A stretch of DNA of 64,000 nt from Dracaena cambodiana (GCA_036321105.1 JAYEPQ010000003.1:21964517-22028516); one strand, 5' to 3'. Positions 1 through 11,061 are shown, counted from the stretch's first letter. Numbers and translations: made by a program. The notes: generated by a model from the letters alone, not told the origin.

Positions 1-590
1 TATTGTCACAAAAAACAGAGTTTCAGAGAACACATATATCGTTACAATAAATATCTTATAATGACAAGTAAATCTCGTGACTAAAGAAATATTTTTCATG
101 TAGAGATTATAAAGTTTCATGACTGACATTCATAATAGCTATGTATGCAACAACTACAAGTCATCACGACTGTCATCACTAAAGAATTTTAGTAGTGATA
201 ATCATTTTTTTAGTGACAAATTTTTTGTTGTAAAATCCCTATTTTCTTGTAATGAATCAGCCATCATACAAAGCATTGCTTTATTCTCAAAGACAAGATT
301 CAAGCTCTTGTTAAAGTGGATGTGCTTCGGTTAAGCAAGGAAACGAAGAAAGTAGCGACCAATATGATTTTTCTACAATTTGGAAAATAATTACTTGGGG
401 AAAAATCAGAAACTGGATCATAGTTCCACAAAATCGAAACACGATTAGTCAACTTAGACCTAAATCGCCAACAAGCTCAAAGCTTAACACCCGTCCCAGT
501 CGGTCAAGGTGGTATGATGTGGGTCCATCCTAATCTTGTCAAAGATGAATGATGGACCACCATTGTTCCTAAGGAGCAAAAGTCAATAAA
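1..590. other. Unassigned AT-rich flank, possible TIR-transposon relic
   Basis: I recognise no gene here. Between about 150 and 235 the words TCATCACTAAAG and TAGTGATAATC, and then TAGTGACAAATTT, recur in both orientations. This resembles the subterminal repeats of plant CACTA-type transposons, but no terminal inverted repeat or target duplication is visible, so the assignment is weak. From about 470 the sequence may already be decayed gag/linker of the Tat element that follows. Confidence 0.25.
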
Positions 591-633
591 AAAGACTTAA
601 ATTGCAATGTCATATCACTAACCAGAGACAACA

Positions 634-1500
634 ATGACATCAACTAGTCTACTCATGGGCTCTGAAGAAGAGCATATTGTGTTAATGGCGGATTCTGCTC
701 CATTTGTGGGGACTAGATTAGGGAAACCGTATCGCAAAAAATATGATATCTTGACTCCGGAAGCCCAACCACAAAAATCCTTCTATAAACTTTTTTTTCT
801 TTGTCAACACCTGAGCCTCACTTGGAGAAAATGCAAATCCGAGGAAATCAGGTTTGATATATCCTTGTGGAAGAGGGTAGTAGAAGATCTCACTACTATC
901 TTCTAATTTGACATTTTGACACAATTGACTAATATTCCTACGCGCATTACCATTCATGAATTACTACATCGATCTAAAGAAACTAGGGATACAGTCAGAG
1001 AAGGGTTGTTAATTCCGAGTCATTTCTAGCTCAAATCCCACCACTCATAGAGGTAGAATGCCAGCATTGTAATTGCCATCAAGCTTCTGCCTTGCCAAGC
1101 ATAACCATTATTCCAGAGAATATGTTGATTAAAGACACAGGTCATGACAGACCATTATATTATACTAGTTACATCAGGTCAATGAGGATAGAAAGAGCAC
1201 TAATAGATCCAGGCTCGGCATTAAGCATCATGCTGGTCCGATTGATGCAGTTTCTATGCATTCCCATTAGCAAATTAGCCTCTATGACAACCACCATACA
1301 CGGGTTCAATGCACAAAGTAGTTGGCCCGTTGGAAAAAGATGCCTCAAATGCAAAATTGTCGACCTTAAGATAGAAGTGACCTGCCACATCATTGATGCA
1401 GATACTTCCACAATCTCTTATTGGGACGATCTTCGATTCACTCTAACCTCATTGTCCTTCTATTCTTCATCAGTATTTGAAGTATCTAGATAAACAAGGG
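634..1500 (+). pseudogene. Tat-1 gag-pro linker and aspartic protease, broken
   Basis: Residues around 690-760 and 910-1010 match the segment preceding the Tat-2 protease (NIPTRITIHELL here, NIPARITLYELL in Tat-2). The protease core lies at about 1150-1410. The catalytic triad DSG is DPG here (LIDPGSALSIM), followed by the family's GFNA flap-like segment and an I-D-A-D-T motif. The reading frame changes after about 1410, just before the expected GRPW segment. Polyprotein processing activity is not expected. Confidence 0.75.
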
Positions 1501-2560
1501 GTGTCAAAATTGTCTTTACTAGAAAGAAATGAGTATAGAATAACTTCACTGACTCAATTCACTATCGGAGTGGACAAGAAGACGAAGCTAACAATGGTAG
1601 TGATGTGGATTCAAAACCTGATGATGACTTAGAAAGGGTGTCTATAGAATTAGAACCGCTTGTAATTGAGTTTAATTATGTAAATATTAACATTGATGCT
1701 GAAGATGAAGGTGAATGGACACTTAATGATGATCTTACTTTTCAATATGTCTTGTCTAATTTTGATGATATATCTAACTTCAAAAATTTTTTAATTAAGA
1801 AATTTAATAAGACACTGGCTTTACATATGCTAGTACATTAAAAACAAACAAATAATCAAATTTTAGAAGACTTTACCGAGCTATGTTTGTAGTACAAGCT
1901 ACACTCAACCGGTCTCCTATAATTTTGGAAAATCCACACCTAAACCAAAATTAAGTTTTAGTGGTTCTGCCGAAGAATTAGAGTCCCCACAATTCGATTA
2001 TCATGAACCTAATTTGAGCAAGATAATGAAAATTATGGGTACAGTTTTATGGAGGGTGAAGGGTTATGCTTCAATCGAGGATGTAGAGCTCCTCTCAAAC
2101 CTTGCATACCGGAAGGAAAGAATACATACTACTATAGTAAAACTAGACATATCTTGAGATTTGCCTCTTCCAAAGCAGAAGAAGATGCATTAAAAGAATG
2201 TTCCTGCGAAAGTGCACCCTTGCACAATCCTCCTCACCATCAGGGTATGATTCCGATGTTAGCATGGGAGATGCATTTAAACAATTATCAGTAATCATGA
2301 AATCATGATGTTGGTCTCTGATGCAAATAATGAAGAAACAACAACAAGAGTCAATCATTGTCATAGGCCCAAAGAATAATGCCCAATAGGAGCTAAGATT
2401 TGAACAATGTGAACCTCCTATAGGGGATCAACTTATCCAAATTAATATAAGTAATGATCAAAATCCAAAACTCATACTTATGAGAAAAATCCTAACTCCA
2501 CAAGAGCTACAAAGCCTAACTGAACTTATTAAATAAATGCATGGACGTTTTTCATGGAAT
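1500..2560 (+). pseudogene. Tat-1 protease-RT linker with G-patch-like remnant
   Basis: Acidic linker at 1605-1800 corresponds to the acidic region after the Tat-2 protease. At about 2020-2200 a frameshifted segment matches the Tat-2 G-patch-like stretch (glycine-rich, KIMGT...EGEGLCFNRG). The region around 2380-2560 matches the upstream lead-in to RT. Several stops and frame changes interrupt it. No enzymatic domain is present in this segment. Confidence 0.6.
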
Positions 2561-3380
2561 TATGAAGATATGCTAGGGTTATATCCAAAAATCACCCAAC
2601 ATCACCTCAACATTAAATTCGATGTCAAGCCGATAAAATAACAACAATGAATTTTTAAATCAGAAATGCATGAAGCGATTGAAGCTGAAGTCAAAATGCT
2701 AATAGCTTGAAGGTTTATTTATGAAGAACAACACCCTAACTGGTTAGCTAATATCATGTCAATCATAAAAAAAATGAAAAACTGAATTCCTTCTCCCTAT
2801 CACATATGTGATGATTAATAACACATGCAATTTTGAAAGCATGTCCTTCATGGATGCTTCTTAGGATATAATCAGATAAAAATGTATCCCGCAGATTAGA
2901 AACATACATCCTTCCTAATACCATAGTTGGTATACTGTAATACAATTATACCTTCGGATTAAAGAATGTAGGTACCACATATCAACGTGTCATAAACATA
3001 ATTTTTTGTGATCACTTACATAAACTGTGGAGTGTTTTGTGGACAATGTTGTACTCAAAAGTCGAGAAAAAAATGATCACATCAGAGAGTTACAAATAGT
3101 ATTCGACCTGATGTGCATGCTCCAGCTAAATATAAACCCAACAAAGTCTTTCCTAGGGGAAATTTCTTGGATTCATGGTAACTTTTGAAGGAATTTATCT
3201 TTGAAGGAATTTATCTAGACCTTGACAAAGTAAAAGCAATTCAGCAAATGCAACCTCTAAGTAATATCAAAGACTTAAAAGTCTACACGGCGATTAGCTT
3301 ATCTGCATATTTATACGTAATCTAACCAAAAAATGCCAACTCTTTCCCAAATTAATGAAGTAAGGGTATCATTTGTATGG
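2560..3380 (+). pseudogene. Tat-1 reverse transcriptase, broken
   Basis: RT palm and finger segments appear in several frames: the EEQHPNW stretch near 2725, the MDAS segment near 2850, and the active site near 3033-3047, which reads FVDN instead of YVDD. A short direct duplication (GAAGGAATTTATCT) occurs at about 3186-3215. With the second catalytic aspartate replaced and multiple stops, this RT is dead. The order and spacing match Tat-2 RT at 16983-17700. Confidence 0.75.
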
Positions 3381-3399
3381 GAATGGGATGCTGATTTCA

Positions 3400-3815
3400 A
3401 AGAGTTTTTGATGTTATCATGTAATATCTAACAAACCCACTGGTATTAATGCCATCAATATCTGCTAAGCCTTTTCTCATTTATATGAGAGTTATGGACC
3501 ATGCTTTAGGTGCATTACTTGCTCAAAATAATGAGAAGGACCATGAACAAGTAATATACAACTTGAGTAGAACCATAATCAGAGTTAAATATTGGTACAA
3601 TCCATTGGAGAAAGAATGTTTGGCTTTAGTCTTCACAGTCCAAAAGAAGAGAAACTGCCTAGTAGGGCAAACAACTTATATCATTTCTAAATTCAATTCT
3701 TTGAGGATCCTAATGACACAACCAAATTCACTAAATTCGAGATTGGCCAAATGGACACTATTACTCTTGCAATATGATTTGAAATTTATTCATCTTTTAT
3801 AGCAAATTTCTTAGC
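3400..3815 (+). pseudogene. Tat-1 RNase H (RT-linked)
   Basis: A 117-residue open stretch (3449-3802) matches the Tat-2 RNase H connection and core: YMRVMDHALGALLAQ, then EKECLALVFTVQK, then LNSRLAKWTLLLLQYDL. It corresponds to the Ty3 RNase H that removes RNA during cDNA synthesis. It is flanked by frame breaks and has no intact start. Confidence 0.75.
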
Positions 3816-3894
3816 TGATCGCCCAATCCCTAAAAATTCCAAATTATATGAAGCCATTCCAAATGAAATATTGGAAACTAACACAACTTAAGGA

Positions 3895-4450
3895 GATGGA
3901 GTGCGGCAGCTAGTTTTCGATGGTAGTAAGAATAGGGGAGAATGGTAAAGTAATTGTTGGTGTAGGGGTAGTCTTAATTTTGTCAAAAAATTATGTGTTA
4001 CCATACACATACTCATTTACAGAGGCATGTTCAAATAACATAGCCAAATACTATGCTCTCATTATCATACTACAAATGTCTAAGGAAATGGGAGTGAAAT
4101 ATTTAGAAGCTTATATTGATTCAAAATTAATTATAAATAAAGTCAAATGTGAGTATGAGGTGAGAAACAAAGACCTCCTTCCTTACCATCAAGCCACCAT
4201 AGCGTGGGTTGAAAGATTTAAAGCAATCTATATCGATTATGTACCTAGGAACGACAATACACATGCCAATTTGTTGGCTTCTTTAGGAGCTACTCTAGCG
4301 TCACCCAAAAAGGTAGGGCAAAAATATTTTGTAGCTAGTCGAAGTCTATACTATCCCAAACAAGCATTAGCAATTACTAAGACTACCAAAGACAATCAAA
4401 AAGACAAAAAAACCCTCGAAGTCTTGACCAGCATGGAACCCTGATACTAG
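3895..4450 (+). pseudogene. Tat-1 second (archaeal-type) RNase H
   Basis: An open segment of about 174 residues corresponds to the extra RNase H typical of Tat-lineage elements. Visible motifs are the SNNIAKYYAL segment (the expected acidic E of AEYNAL is K here), AYIDSKLIINKVK carrying an Asp, and HANLLASLGA where Tat-2 has YADLLASLAA (Asp replaced by Asn). Two of the four catalytic carboxylates are therefore lost. The dual RNase H is a strong lineage marker. Confidence 0.75.
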
Positions 4451-4659
4451 CGATCTCCATTCATTGACTTCGTGTTATATGGTATTCTCCTCGATGATCC
4501 AAAAGAAGCAATGCCCATTAGAAGAAGAGTGGATCGATTCTTCTATGATATAGTTACTAAAATACTATATTGGAAATCCTACACCAAATACATCTTTGTA
4601 CTTATCCCGAACAGAAGCACAAGCCACATTTCGAGAAGCCTATAATGGCATGTGTGGTG

Positions 4660-5045
4660 CTCATTAATCTGGACCTAAACTCTGGGATTACCTAAGGATA
4701 ATGGGATACTATTGGCCAAAAATGATATCTGATGCCATAGCCTATGAGAAATGATGTCATGCATACCAAATTCATGCAGATTTCATTCATCAAATATTAG
4801 AATACCTACATCTTACAACCGTTTCATGGCTCATTGAAGCATGGGGTATCGACATGGTAGGACCCATCACCCCCTCTTTTAAATGTTATCGATATATCCT
4901 AATGATCATCGATTACTTTTCTAGATGGTCGGACGTAATAACACTTAAAGAAGTCAAAGATTTGAAGTTAGTAAAGTTTATTAACATCATGTTATTTATC
5001 GATTTGGTGTTCCTCGGAAAATAATCCATAACAATGGGTCCTCAG
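4660..5045 (+). pseudogene. Tat-1 integrase, truncated
   Basis: Fragments match the zinc-finger region (around 4700-4790) and the start of the catalytic core (SWLIEAWGIDMVGPI near 4830, retaining the first catalytic Asp). The sequence follows Tat-2 integrase to the second catalytic motif (IIHNNG, Asp replaced by Asn) and stops at 5045. The next bases belong to the antisense gene, so the remaining catalytic core and C-terminal domain are deleted. Confidence 0.75.
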
Positions 5046-6036
5046 CCCTTGATATATCCAATTAACCATCGCTAGAAGAAGACCTAGAGGTCGTCCATTC
5101 AATAAGAGAACAGCTGGATATAGTACCTTAACAGTCATGGGTACTACACACCTCTTTAACCACAGAGTATGATAGGCAGCAAGAATAACCTCGAGTGTCA
5201 CATCCCCTTATGCCCATCGATGATAGCTTAAAGATATCATGCCTTCTATGAAATCACTTGTATCTTCACTTAACAAGCTATCCTTCACTTTATGTTTGGT
5301 CTTTTTCTCCTCTATGTTAGCAACTGAGGGCCTATTTTGAAACCAAATAGCTCCCTTACCATCTAAATTGTAGAAGAAGTAATCGGTCTATTTTTTGTGC
5401 TAGATGTAATGACCTTTTGTCTCCGTGATGTTGTCATAAATTTGGAAATAACATGAAAGTTCCCAAAATGCCATATATTCAGATGGATCATTGGCACAGA
5501 TAATTTAGACTTCTTCATTCGTAGGGAAATATTCCTCATAGGGGTAATCATTCAGAGGAAGCCTAGAGACCTTCCACATATGTACCAAGTTCCCCATTTG
5601 GTGTGAAAAACATACATGTGGATGGACCATATAACTCCATAATAGCAAGAAATTGTGCCAAGTTTATGGGAATACCTTTTTGAGTGGCCTTGATTGCTCC
5701 ATATAGTCCTATCTCGGTCAAACATCCTTCATATTTTTTCAGTATAAAACCAGTTAGAAGCGCCAACCATTCTTTCCTGCCAGAGGAAATCCAATCTAGA
5801 GTTTAAAAGTTCTCAACTAGGTAATCCTTGCCTATGCAAGCAAAACAATTATTAAAGATCCTGATCATAGTGGGGGATTCATCTGCAAGTTGATCCCTCA
5901 CCATCAAACACGACAGAAGGCTTTCTATGTGGGTGGGAGGACCATTCTAAGCAAACCCTATTTTTGTAAGCCTATCAACAATCAAGGACTCTTAATGTAT
6001 AGTCAAGTTCCTAGCCATGATCCTTTCCTCAATGCA
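4992..6036 (-). pseudogene. Tat-1 antisense plant-mobile-domain-like gene, C-terminal part
   Basis: On the minus strand this region matches the antisense gene of Tat-2 (24.3-26.1 kb). Landmarks are VLYPAVLLLNGRPLGLLLAM, the EEYFPT segment and the ELYGPSTCMFFTPNGELG segment. Such an antisense ORF downstream of integrase is a known feature of Tat-lineage elements; the fold resembles the aminotransferase-like plant mobile domain, which is my inference. Multiple stops and frameshifts are present. The N-terminal part lies beyond the viral array at 49113-50206. Confidence 0.65.
5201..6036. repeat. Left copy of the ~836-bp direct repeat flanking the viral array
   Basis: This stretch is repeated in the same orientation at 48276-49112 with scattered substitutions and a few one-base indels. 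It is Tat-1 antisense-gene sequence. To its left Tat-1 continues; to its right viral coat-protein sequence begins after four unassigned bases (CGGC). The right copy has virus on its left and Tat-1 on its right, so the pair behaves like a very long target duplication. Confidence 0.85.
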
Positions 6037-6040
6037 CGGC

Positions 6041-7110
6041 GATATGTTCCAACACCAACACCAGAAGTAGAAATAACTTCAAGTGAAAATACTACATATG
6101 AAAGAGAAAATTTTGTGAATAATTATATCCTAAGAAATAGTAAAAGAAATGTAGGAGCAAATATTTCTCCAAATTTACTTTTCAATATTGACAATATACC
6201 ACATACTAAATTAAGACAGTATATGACAAACTGGATTCAACATATAGCTAGTCATGTCTTTATATCACCTGTCAAAATTCTAAATATGGAATTAGTTTTA
6301 TACGCTACAAGTTTATGGGAAGGAATAGATTTAGACTGATTATCCCAGCATGAAAAATTTCATCCTGAAGCTATAAATAAAATAGAGTCACAACCTACAA
6401 AAAAAAGAGGCCATAGGCAGTATAGTGTCATATTTTATGCTTATATTACTGGAGAAGAATTCTTTGATGATCAAAGTTCTGAAGAGTTTTTGATCAAACT
6501 GCAATTATGTGATATATGTCAACTTGAAGAATTTGTTAATACATATATCAGTCAGATATTTAAATTATCTGATCTAGAGAAAAAATTATTCTGGATTAAA
6601 GTATTCTTTGCAAAAATACCTTTTCCATGGAATAATTTGATAAAAAACAAATATGATTTTATATGCCTGAAAGCTTATACTGGAAATGATCCAGATGGTA
6701 CACATTCAACTAGGCTTTTAAATAAAGCTTGTATGGATACCTTGAAGGAAGTATGCCAGAAACACAAAAGCAAATAGTCATGTGAAAAAATAAATTGTAA
6801 GGTCAAATCTTCGGTTTACTTGCTGTCCAAAGTATGATGAAGAAATAAATCTTAAATTTGGATGTCCATCTGAATATTATTCAGGACATCGATACAAAAA
6901 TAAATTTAGAAAAAAGAATAAATATTACAAAAGAAAAAAAATTCAGAATTACCAAGAAAAAATGGAATCCTGAATTAAAAACAAATACGAAAAGAGTAAA
7001 TCATTTGCTAAAAGAAAATTTATTAAAAATAAATATAAAAAAGTTGCAGATGTTTTAAATGCAACAAAGAGGGACATTATGCAAACGAATGTCCTCTAAA
7101 TGTTAAAACA
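6041..7110 (+). pseudogene. EPRV copy 1 coat protein region
   Basis: Viral homology starts at about 6041 inside the coat-protein domain, as defined by comparison with copy 2. A basic Lys/Arg/Tyr-rich tail (about 6800-7030) precedes a CCHC zinc knuckle at 7051-7092 with spacing C-X2-C-X4-H-X4-C, the nucleic-acid-binding hallmark of pararetrovirus coat proteins. Stops and frameshifts split it into at least three open stretches (6030-6339, 6490-6777, 6858-7110). It is a relic of the capsid and packaging protein. Confidence 0.8.
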
Positions 7111-8800
7111 ATAATAATAGATGATATTGATACATTTGGAATCAATATCGGAACAATACAAGATATACCTAGTAATACTTCCACACTATATGAAATTGAA
7201 AGCATATATTCTAGCCCTGAATCTGAAGACTTAGGCTCAGATTTTGAAAGCTTTAATATAAATATGCTTACACTTAGTGAAACATATAATCGGATAAAAA
7301 TTACAATGCTAACACCCTATGTCATTCTTCCTAAAAGGGAAAGAATAAATTCGGCAGGACATATACTATACAGTGGAAGATGTTATAGACTAAAAAGATA
7401 TAGGTTGACATAAGCATTTCTAGACCTAATTATACAAATACCTTTTGGCTATTTTGGAAAAATTCATAATATCCAAAAACATGCTAAAAACAATATATTT
7501 ATTACACATGGTCTAATAAAACCAATGTCTAAACTAAATGTCAGTGTACTAAACAAAAGTACAAGTCTTGAAGATCAAGACTATATAATAGATTAAGGAG
7601 ACCCAATAGGGTTATTGATACTACAAAAATATAAAGATTTATCTTTAATTAAGGAAGATCTAGGTGATATATACAATACACCAAAATCTCCAGCTTCTAA
7701 TTCACAAGTTGGAAAAGAAACACACTATGAATATCGTGTATATATGAACACTATTTCAGAAAACCTGAAAGTTCTAGCTCTAATACACAAAACTTTAATT
7801 CATCTGAAATTTAGAATGATAGTATACAAGATAGCATGGGAGAGAAATTTATCATTACTGATGAAGACCTTGAACGCTTAAAAAAAGCAATACCTTAGAC
7901 AAAAAAGAAAGATGTATATAAAAAATCACCATTCAAATCTTGAATTTTAAATAGAAAAACCATGTATTCGAAAGGATGCAAGGTAATATCGAGCTAAAAA
8001 GAGATGAGGATTTTACTTCTGTAAAACTCATCAATCCACAACAGATTGATAAATTATGAAAAAAAAATCCTAAGATGAAGTATCTTCATATAGGATTAAT
8101 ACAAATTAAAATTACTGGATTATTTCGATTGGGAATAGATACACCAATCATGATAGCATATCTAGACGAAAGAATTATAAATAATCCATTAAATAGTTTA
8201 ATGGGTGGTACAAAATCAAATCTTGCAAATAGAATATTTGGAGTAAATATTCATCTTGACTTTTGCATAAGTCTTGATAATCAAAACACAGATAAAGTTT
8301 GTTCCTTATCAATAAGTTTGAAAGGAATTGAATTACTACCTAGATAAAAAGTTTTAGGAATACAATGAGAACATTGTATGGTCTTAAACGATACATCTAC
8401 TTTTAAATCTATTACATCAAATCAGTTTGTTAAACTATTTGAGGTTGGAAATGGTAAAGTTATACAACCAAGATTAGTAAATATAAAACATTTAAAATTT
8501 GATAATGATATGCAAAACTTTATAAAATCTTTAAAACCAAAGATTTAGTTACCAGTAGAACAATTTGTAGTTTCTAGTAATACAATATCTACTACAATTA
8601 TTAATCATGTATCGAAAATGACACTACGAATAAATCAAAGTAGAAATATTGATTATAGATCAGTACCCTCCACTTCTCATGATACTTTCAATATAGAGCC
8701 TTCAAGACACAGTTTGTCAACAACTGAAAATGAACCTACATAAGGCAGAACACAACATCTTTTAGATTAAAAAAATAATGATAATGTCATAAGATTACCT
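7110..8800 (+). pseudogene. EPRV copy 1 ORF1 segment between coat protein and protease
   Basis: Continuous homology to copies 2 and 3 in several frames, with long open stretches at 7615-7881 and 8075-8347. No named catalytic motif is visible. In the polyprotein order this lies between the CCHC motif and the protease. It shares short A-run indels and stops with the other copies, indicating decay. I cannot assign a function beyond polyprotein linker or coat C-terminus. Confidence 0.6.
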
Positions 8801-8801
8801 T

Positions 8802-9260
8802 ATGATTGATTTAAAGAAAAAAGCTTTACTGCTTATATATATTCCTATTACAATACGATTTAATGCTTTACCAGAATTTACTATATATGCTTTGGTAGAT
8901 ACTAGTGCTGAAGAAAGTTTAATAAAAAATATATTTATTCCTCAACAATATTGGATACCATTGGATAAAAAAGGAATTTTAAATGATTTTATGGGCAGGC
9001 AACAACCAGTAACTCATACAGCAGAAGTACCACTATCTATACCTGATATCTATGGTGTATATAAACACTATACTTTTGAATTTGCTCTTTTACCTAAAGA
9101 GTTTGATACTGATTGTATTATTGGCATGAATAATTTGCGTAATTATTTGCCTTTTCATACACATTACTTTGAATTTGACAGACGAATGATACCTCGTGTA
9201 CCATTTCCCACACCATTATTACCACATTTTACGCCAGTACAATGTGGTATATTTAATTGA
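8802..9260 (+). pseudogene. EPRV copy 1 aspartic protease
   Basis: A 152-residue open stretch with the retropepsin-like active-site segment YALVDTSAEES, in which the usual DTG is DTS, followed by a hydrophobic core and the IIGMNNL segment that plays the conserved Ile-Ile-Gly role. Copy 3 retains DTG at the equivalent position. In caulimovirids this protease cleaves the ORF1 polyprotein. The segment lies directly before RT but in a broken frame. Confidence 0.8.
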
Positions 9261-9469
9261 CTCTGCTACTACTTCAAATGCTTCAAATTCTGCTTTTCAT
9301 GATATTCATGATTATTGCACTTATACAATTCTAGTCCAGAATATCTTTGAAAAAACTATTCATGATATGCTTAGTCCTTTATACAGTAACAACCCATTGA
9401 AATTTTTGATAAAGCCCCACAATATTGTACTCTAGAACTACTAGAACAATATCAAAATACAAAAATCAG

Positions 9470-9929
9470 AGTAAATAGTATTATGGTAATCCTTCTGATA
9501 AAAAAGAGTTTGCTAGACAGATACAAGAACTAGAAAAATTATAATTAATACAAAAAATTTCTAGTTCTCATTTATCTCCTGCTTTTCTAGTCAGAAATTA
9601 TGCAGAGATTAAAAGAGGTAAAGCTAGAATGGTAATAAACTATAGAAAGTTAAATAGTTGTATAAAGTTTGATGGGTATTTTATTCTATCTGTTGAACAA
9701 CTAATAAAACAAATAAAAGGAGCTAAATTTTATAGTAAATTTGACGCAAAATCTAGATTTTGGCAAATAAAGCTAAAAGACTAGATATCAAAAGAGTTGA
9801 CAACATTTAGTTGTCCACAAGGACATTACGAATGGAATGTAATGCCTTTTGGATTAAAAAATGCACCCCAAATATTTCAAAATAGATAAATTTCATGTTT
9901 GGACATTTACAATACGTATCTGTTTACAT
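9470..9929 (+). pseudogene. EPRV copy 1 reverse transcriptase, N-terminal half
   Basis: Finger and palm motifs are visible: KARMVINYRKLN, the SKFDAKSRFWQIKL segment containing the first catalytic Asp, and MPFGLKNAP. Internal TAG/TAA codons interrupt it. Homology stops at 9929, within the YIDD active-site codons, where a 1.13-kb insertion begins. The distal RT resumes at 11062. Confidence 0.85.
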
Positions 9930-10203
9930 CTAAAATTGATCAAATTCCTTCTTTTGGAATGGCTCGAGATTATATCTATGAACTTGTTTTGCGTCCAAAG
10001 ATCTCAACTTGTACGATGCATATGTAAATATTCGGAATGTAAATGAAATTACTTTGTTGTTCATGGTGGCAAGCATATGTAAATATTTATCAATTTTGAA
10101 AAAACCGAATCGAATAGAAATGGAAACTAAATTGAATAAAATCTACTTAGTTGGAAGAAAATGTTATTTATTTGGAAAAATAAAATAAAGTAAAAAGGGA
10201 TTT

Positions 10204-10274
10204 GCTTTTGCCGGGGATCGAACCAGAGGAGCTCATGTGAGCAATAGAAATACTCACCACTATACTACATCAAC
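10204..10274 (-). pseudogene. tRNA-Asp-like relic
   Basis: Read on the minus strand, the A-box region (TGTAGTATAGTGGTGAGTA) and the B box/T-arm (GGTTCGATCCCCGGC) match plant tRNA-Asp(GTC) as I remember it, and the spacing gives a total of about 71 nt. The acceptor stem halves (GTTGATG and CAAAAGC) no longer pair well and the anticodon stem is disrupted, with no GTC in the loop. It is therefore a tRNA pseudogene or the head of a tRNA-derived SINE. No CCA or clear SINE tail was found. Confidence 0.7.
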
Positions 10275-10326
10275 TTCATGTTTAATGGGACGAAAAGAGA
10301 CTTATTTATAGTGACGCTTATCTCTT

Positions 10327-10508
10327 GTCTGGGGTGTACACCCCGGACAAAAACTTACTGTCCGGACTTTAAGTCCTGACGAAAAAATTTATCTGGACTG
10401 GAAGTCTGGACAACACCACTTATGTCTGGACTAAAAGTCCCGACAGAAGCCCACTGTCCGGACTTCTAGTCCGGACGGAAATTGAACCGTCCGGACTTTC
10501 AGTCTGGA
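10327..10508. repeat. Array of six phased palindromes (GTCCGGAC type)
   Basis: Six inverted repeats of 19-22 bp start near 10327, 10360, 10391, 10424, 10456 and 10489, a period of 31-33 bp. Each has the form GTCYGGACT-spacer-AGTCYGGAC; the fifth (10456-10476) is perfect (GTCCGGAC, TTCTA, GTCCGGAC), and the first encloses GGGGTGTACACCCC. The 10-13-bp linkers differ, so this is not simple tandem duplication of one unit. Function is unknown. Confidence 0.85.
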
Positions 10509-11061
10509 TTTTGAGTTTTTTTAGGTTCATAATTTTTTTCAATCTACATTATTTCTAGGATTTTTGAGTAAGCAAAGGAAAAATAAAATCAATTTTCGAA
10601 TTTAATTTGTGAGATAATTTAATATAGAAAAAGATTTGATGGAATAGTTGTAGGTTTTAGGGTTTTTTTTATTATCTGTTCTGTAATTTGAGAAGAGAAG
10701 GGGATGTGAGATTGAAGAAAGAGATATTTTAGTCTGAAAAATCGATGACAAACTTGTAATATGGATGAAATTTTTAAGTAGGCTCACTAGGGAAAATGGT
10801 GTGCCCCCTCTAGAAACTCCCAGATAATGTAAGTTATAATCAAGTACACTAAAACAATTATGCGTGATAATTTATTTCCTTGTAATTTTCCTATATGGGC
10901 AAGGGCATTGTGGTCACAGTAAAATTATAGACTCCGTAGCCGCTCGTGAGCTCGAAGTATGTGGGACCCACGTTCGTGTGTAGAAAATAAAATCACTTCC
11001 GGCCAAAAAAGAACGGTCCAAAGTTGCCGATTTATTCGCGAGGATTCTGCTGGCCGATTAA

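Larger units (their letters stand above)
590..6036 (+). mobile_element. Tat-1: decayed Tat/Ogre-type Ty3/gypsy retrotransposon, left part
   Basis: Domains occur in Tat order: gag/protease linker, protease, RT, RNase H, a second RNase H and the start of integrase, followed directly by an antisense plant-mobile-domain-like gene. Each matches the better preserved Tat-2 element at 11420-27825. Stops and frameshifts occur every few hundred bases. Compared with Tat-2, the integrase C-terminus, the tandem repeats and the C-terminal half of the antisense gene are missing, through a deletion joined at CTCAG (5041-5045). The element continues beyond the viral array at 49113-50424. Its 5' LTR is not identified. 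Confidence 0.8.
9930..11061. other. 1.13-kb insertion in viral RT, no target duplication
   Basis: Compared with copies 2 and 3, virus sequence stops after TGTTTACAT and resumes at GTTCTCTAA. Fifteen viral bases, including both YIDD aspartate codons, are missing. The insert has no terminal inverted repeats, no LTR-like ends and no flanking duplication that I can see. It contains a tRNA-Asp-like relic (10204-10274, minus), an array of six palindromes (10327-10508), and AT-rich sequence with an AAACCCTAAAA-type stretch on the minus strand around 10650-10670. It may be filler DNA captured during break repair, or an unfamiliar element. Confidence 0.75.

Noticed and set aside
10204..10274. Functional tRNA gene
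   Set aside because: Acceptor and anticodon stems do not pair and no GTC anticodon is in place.
10327..10508. Regularly spaced palindromic repeats resemble a CRISPR array
   Set aside because: The units are variable, about 20 bp with 10-13-bp linkers, and lie in plant nuclear transposon sequence with no cas genes.
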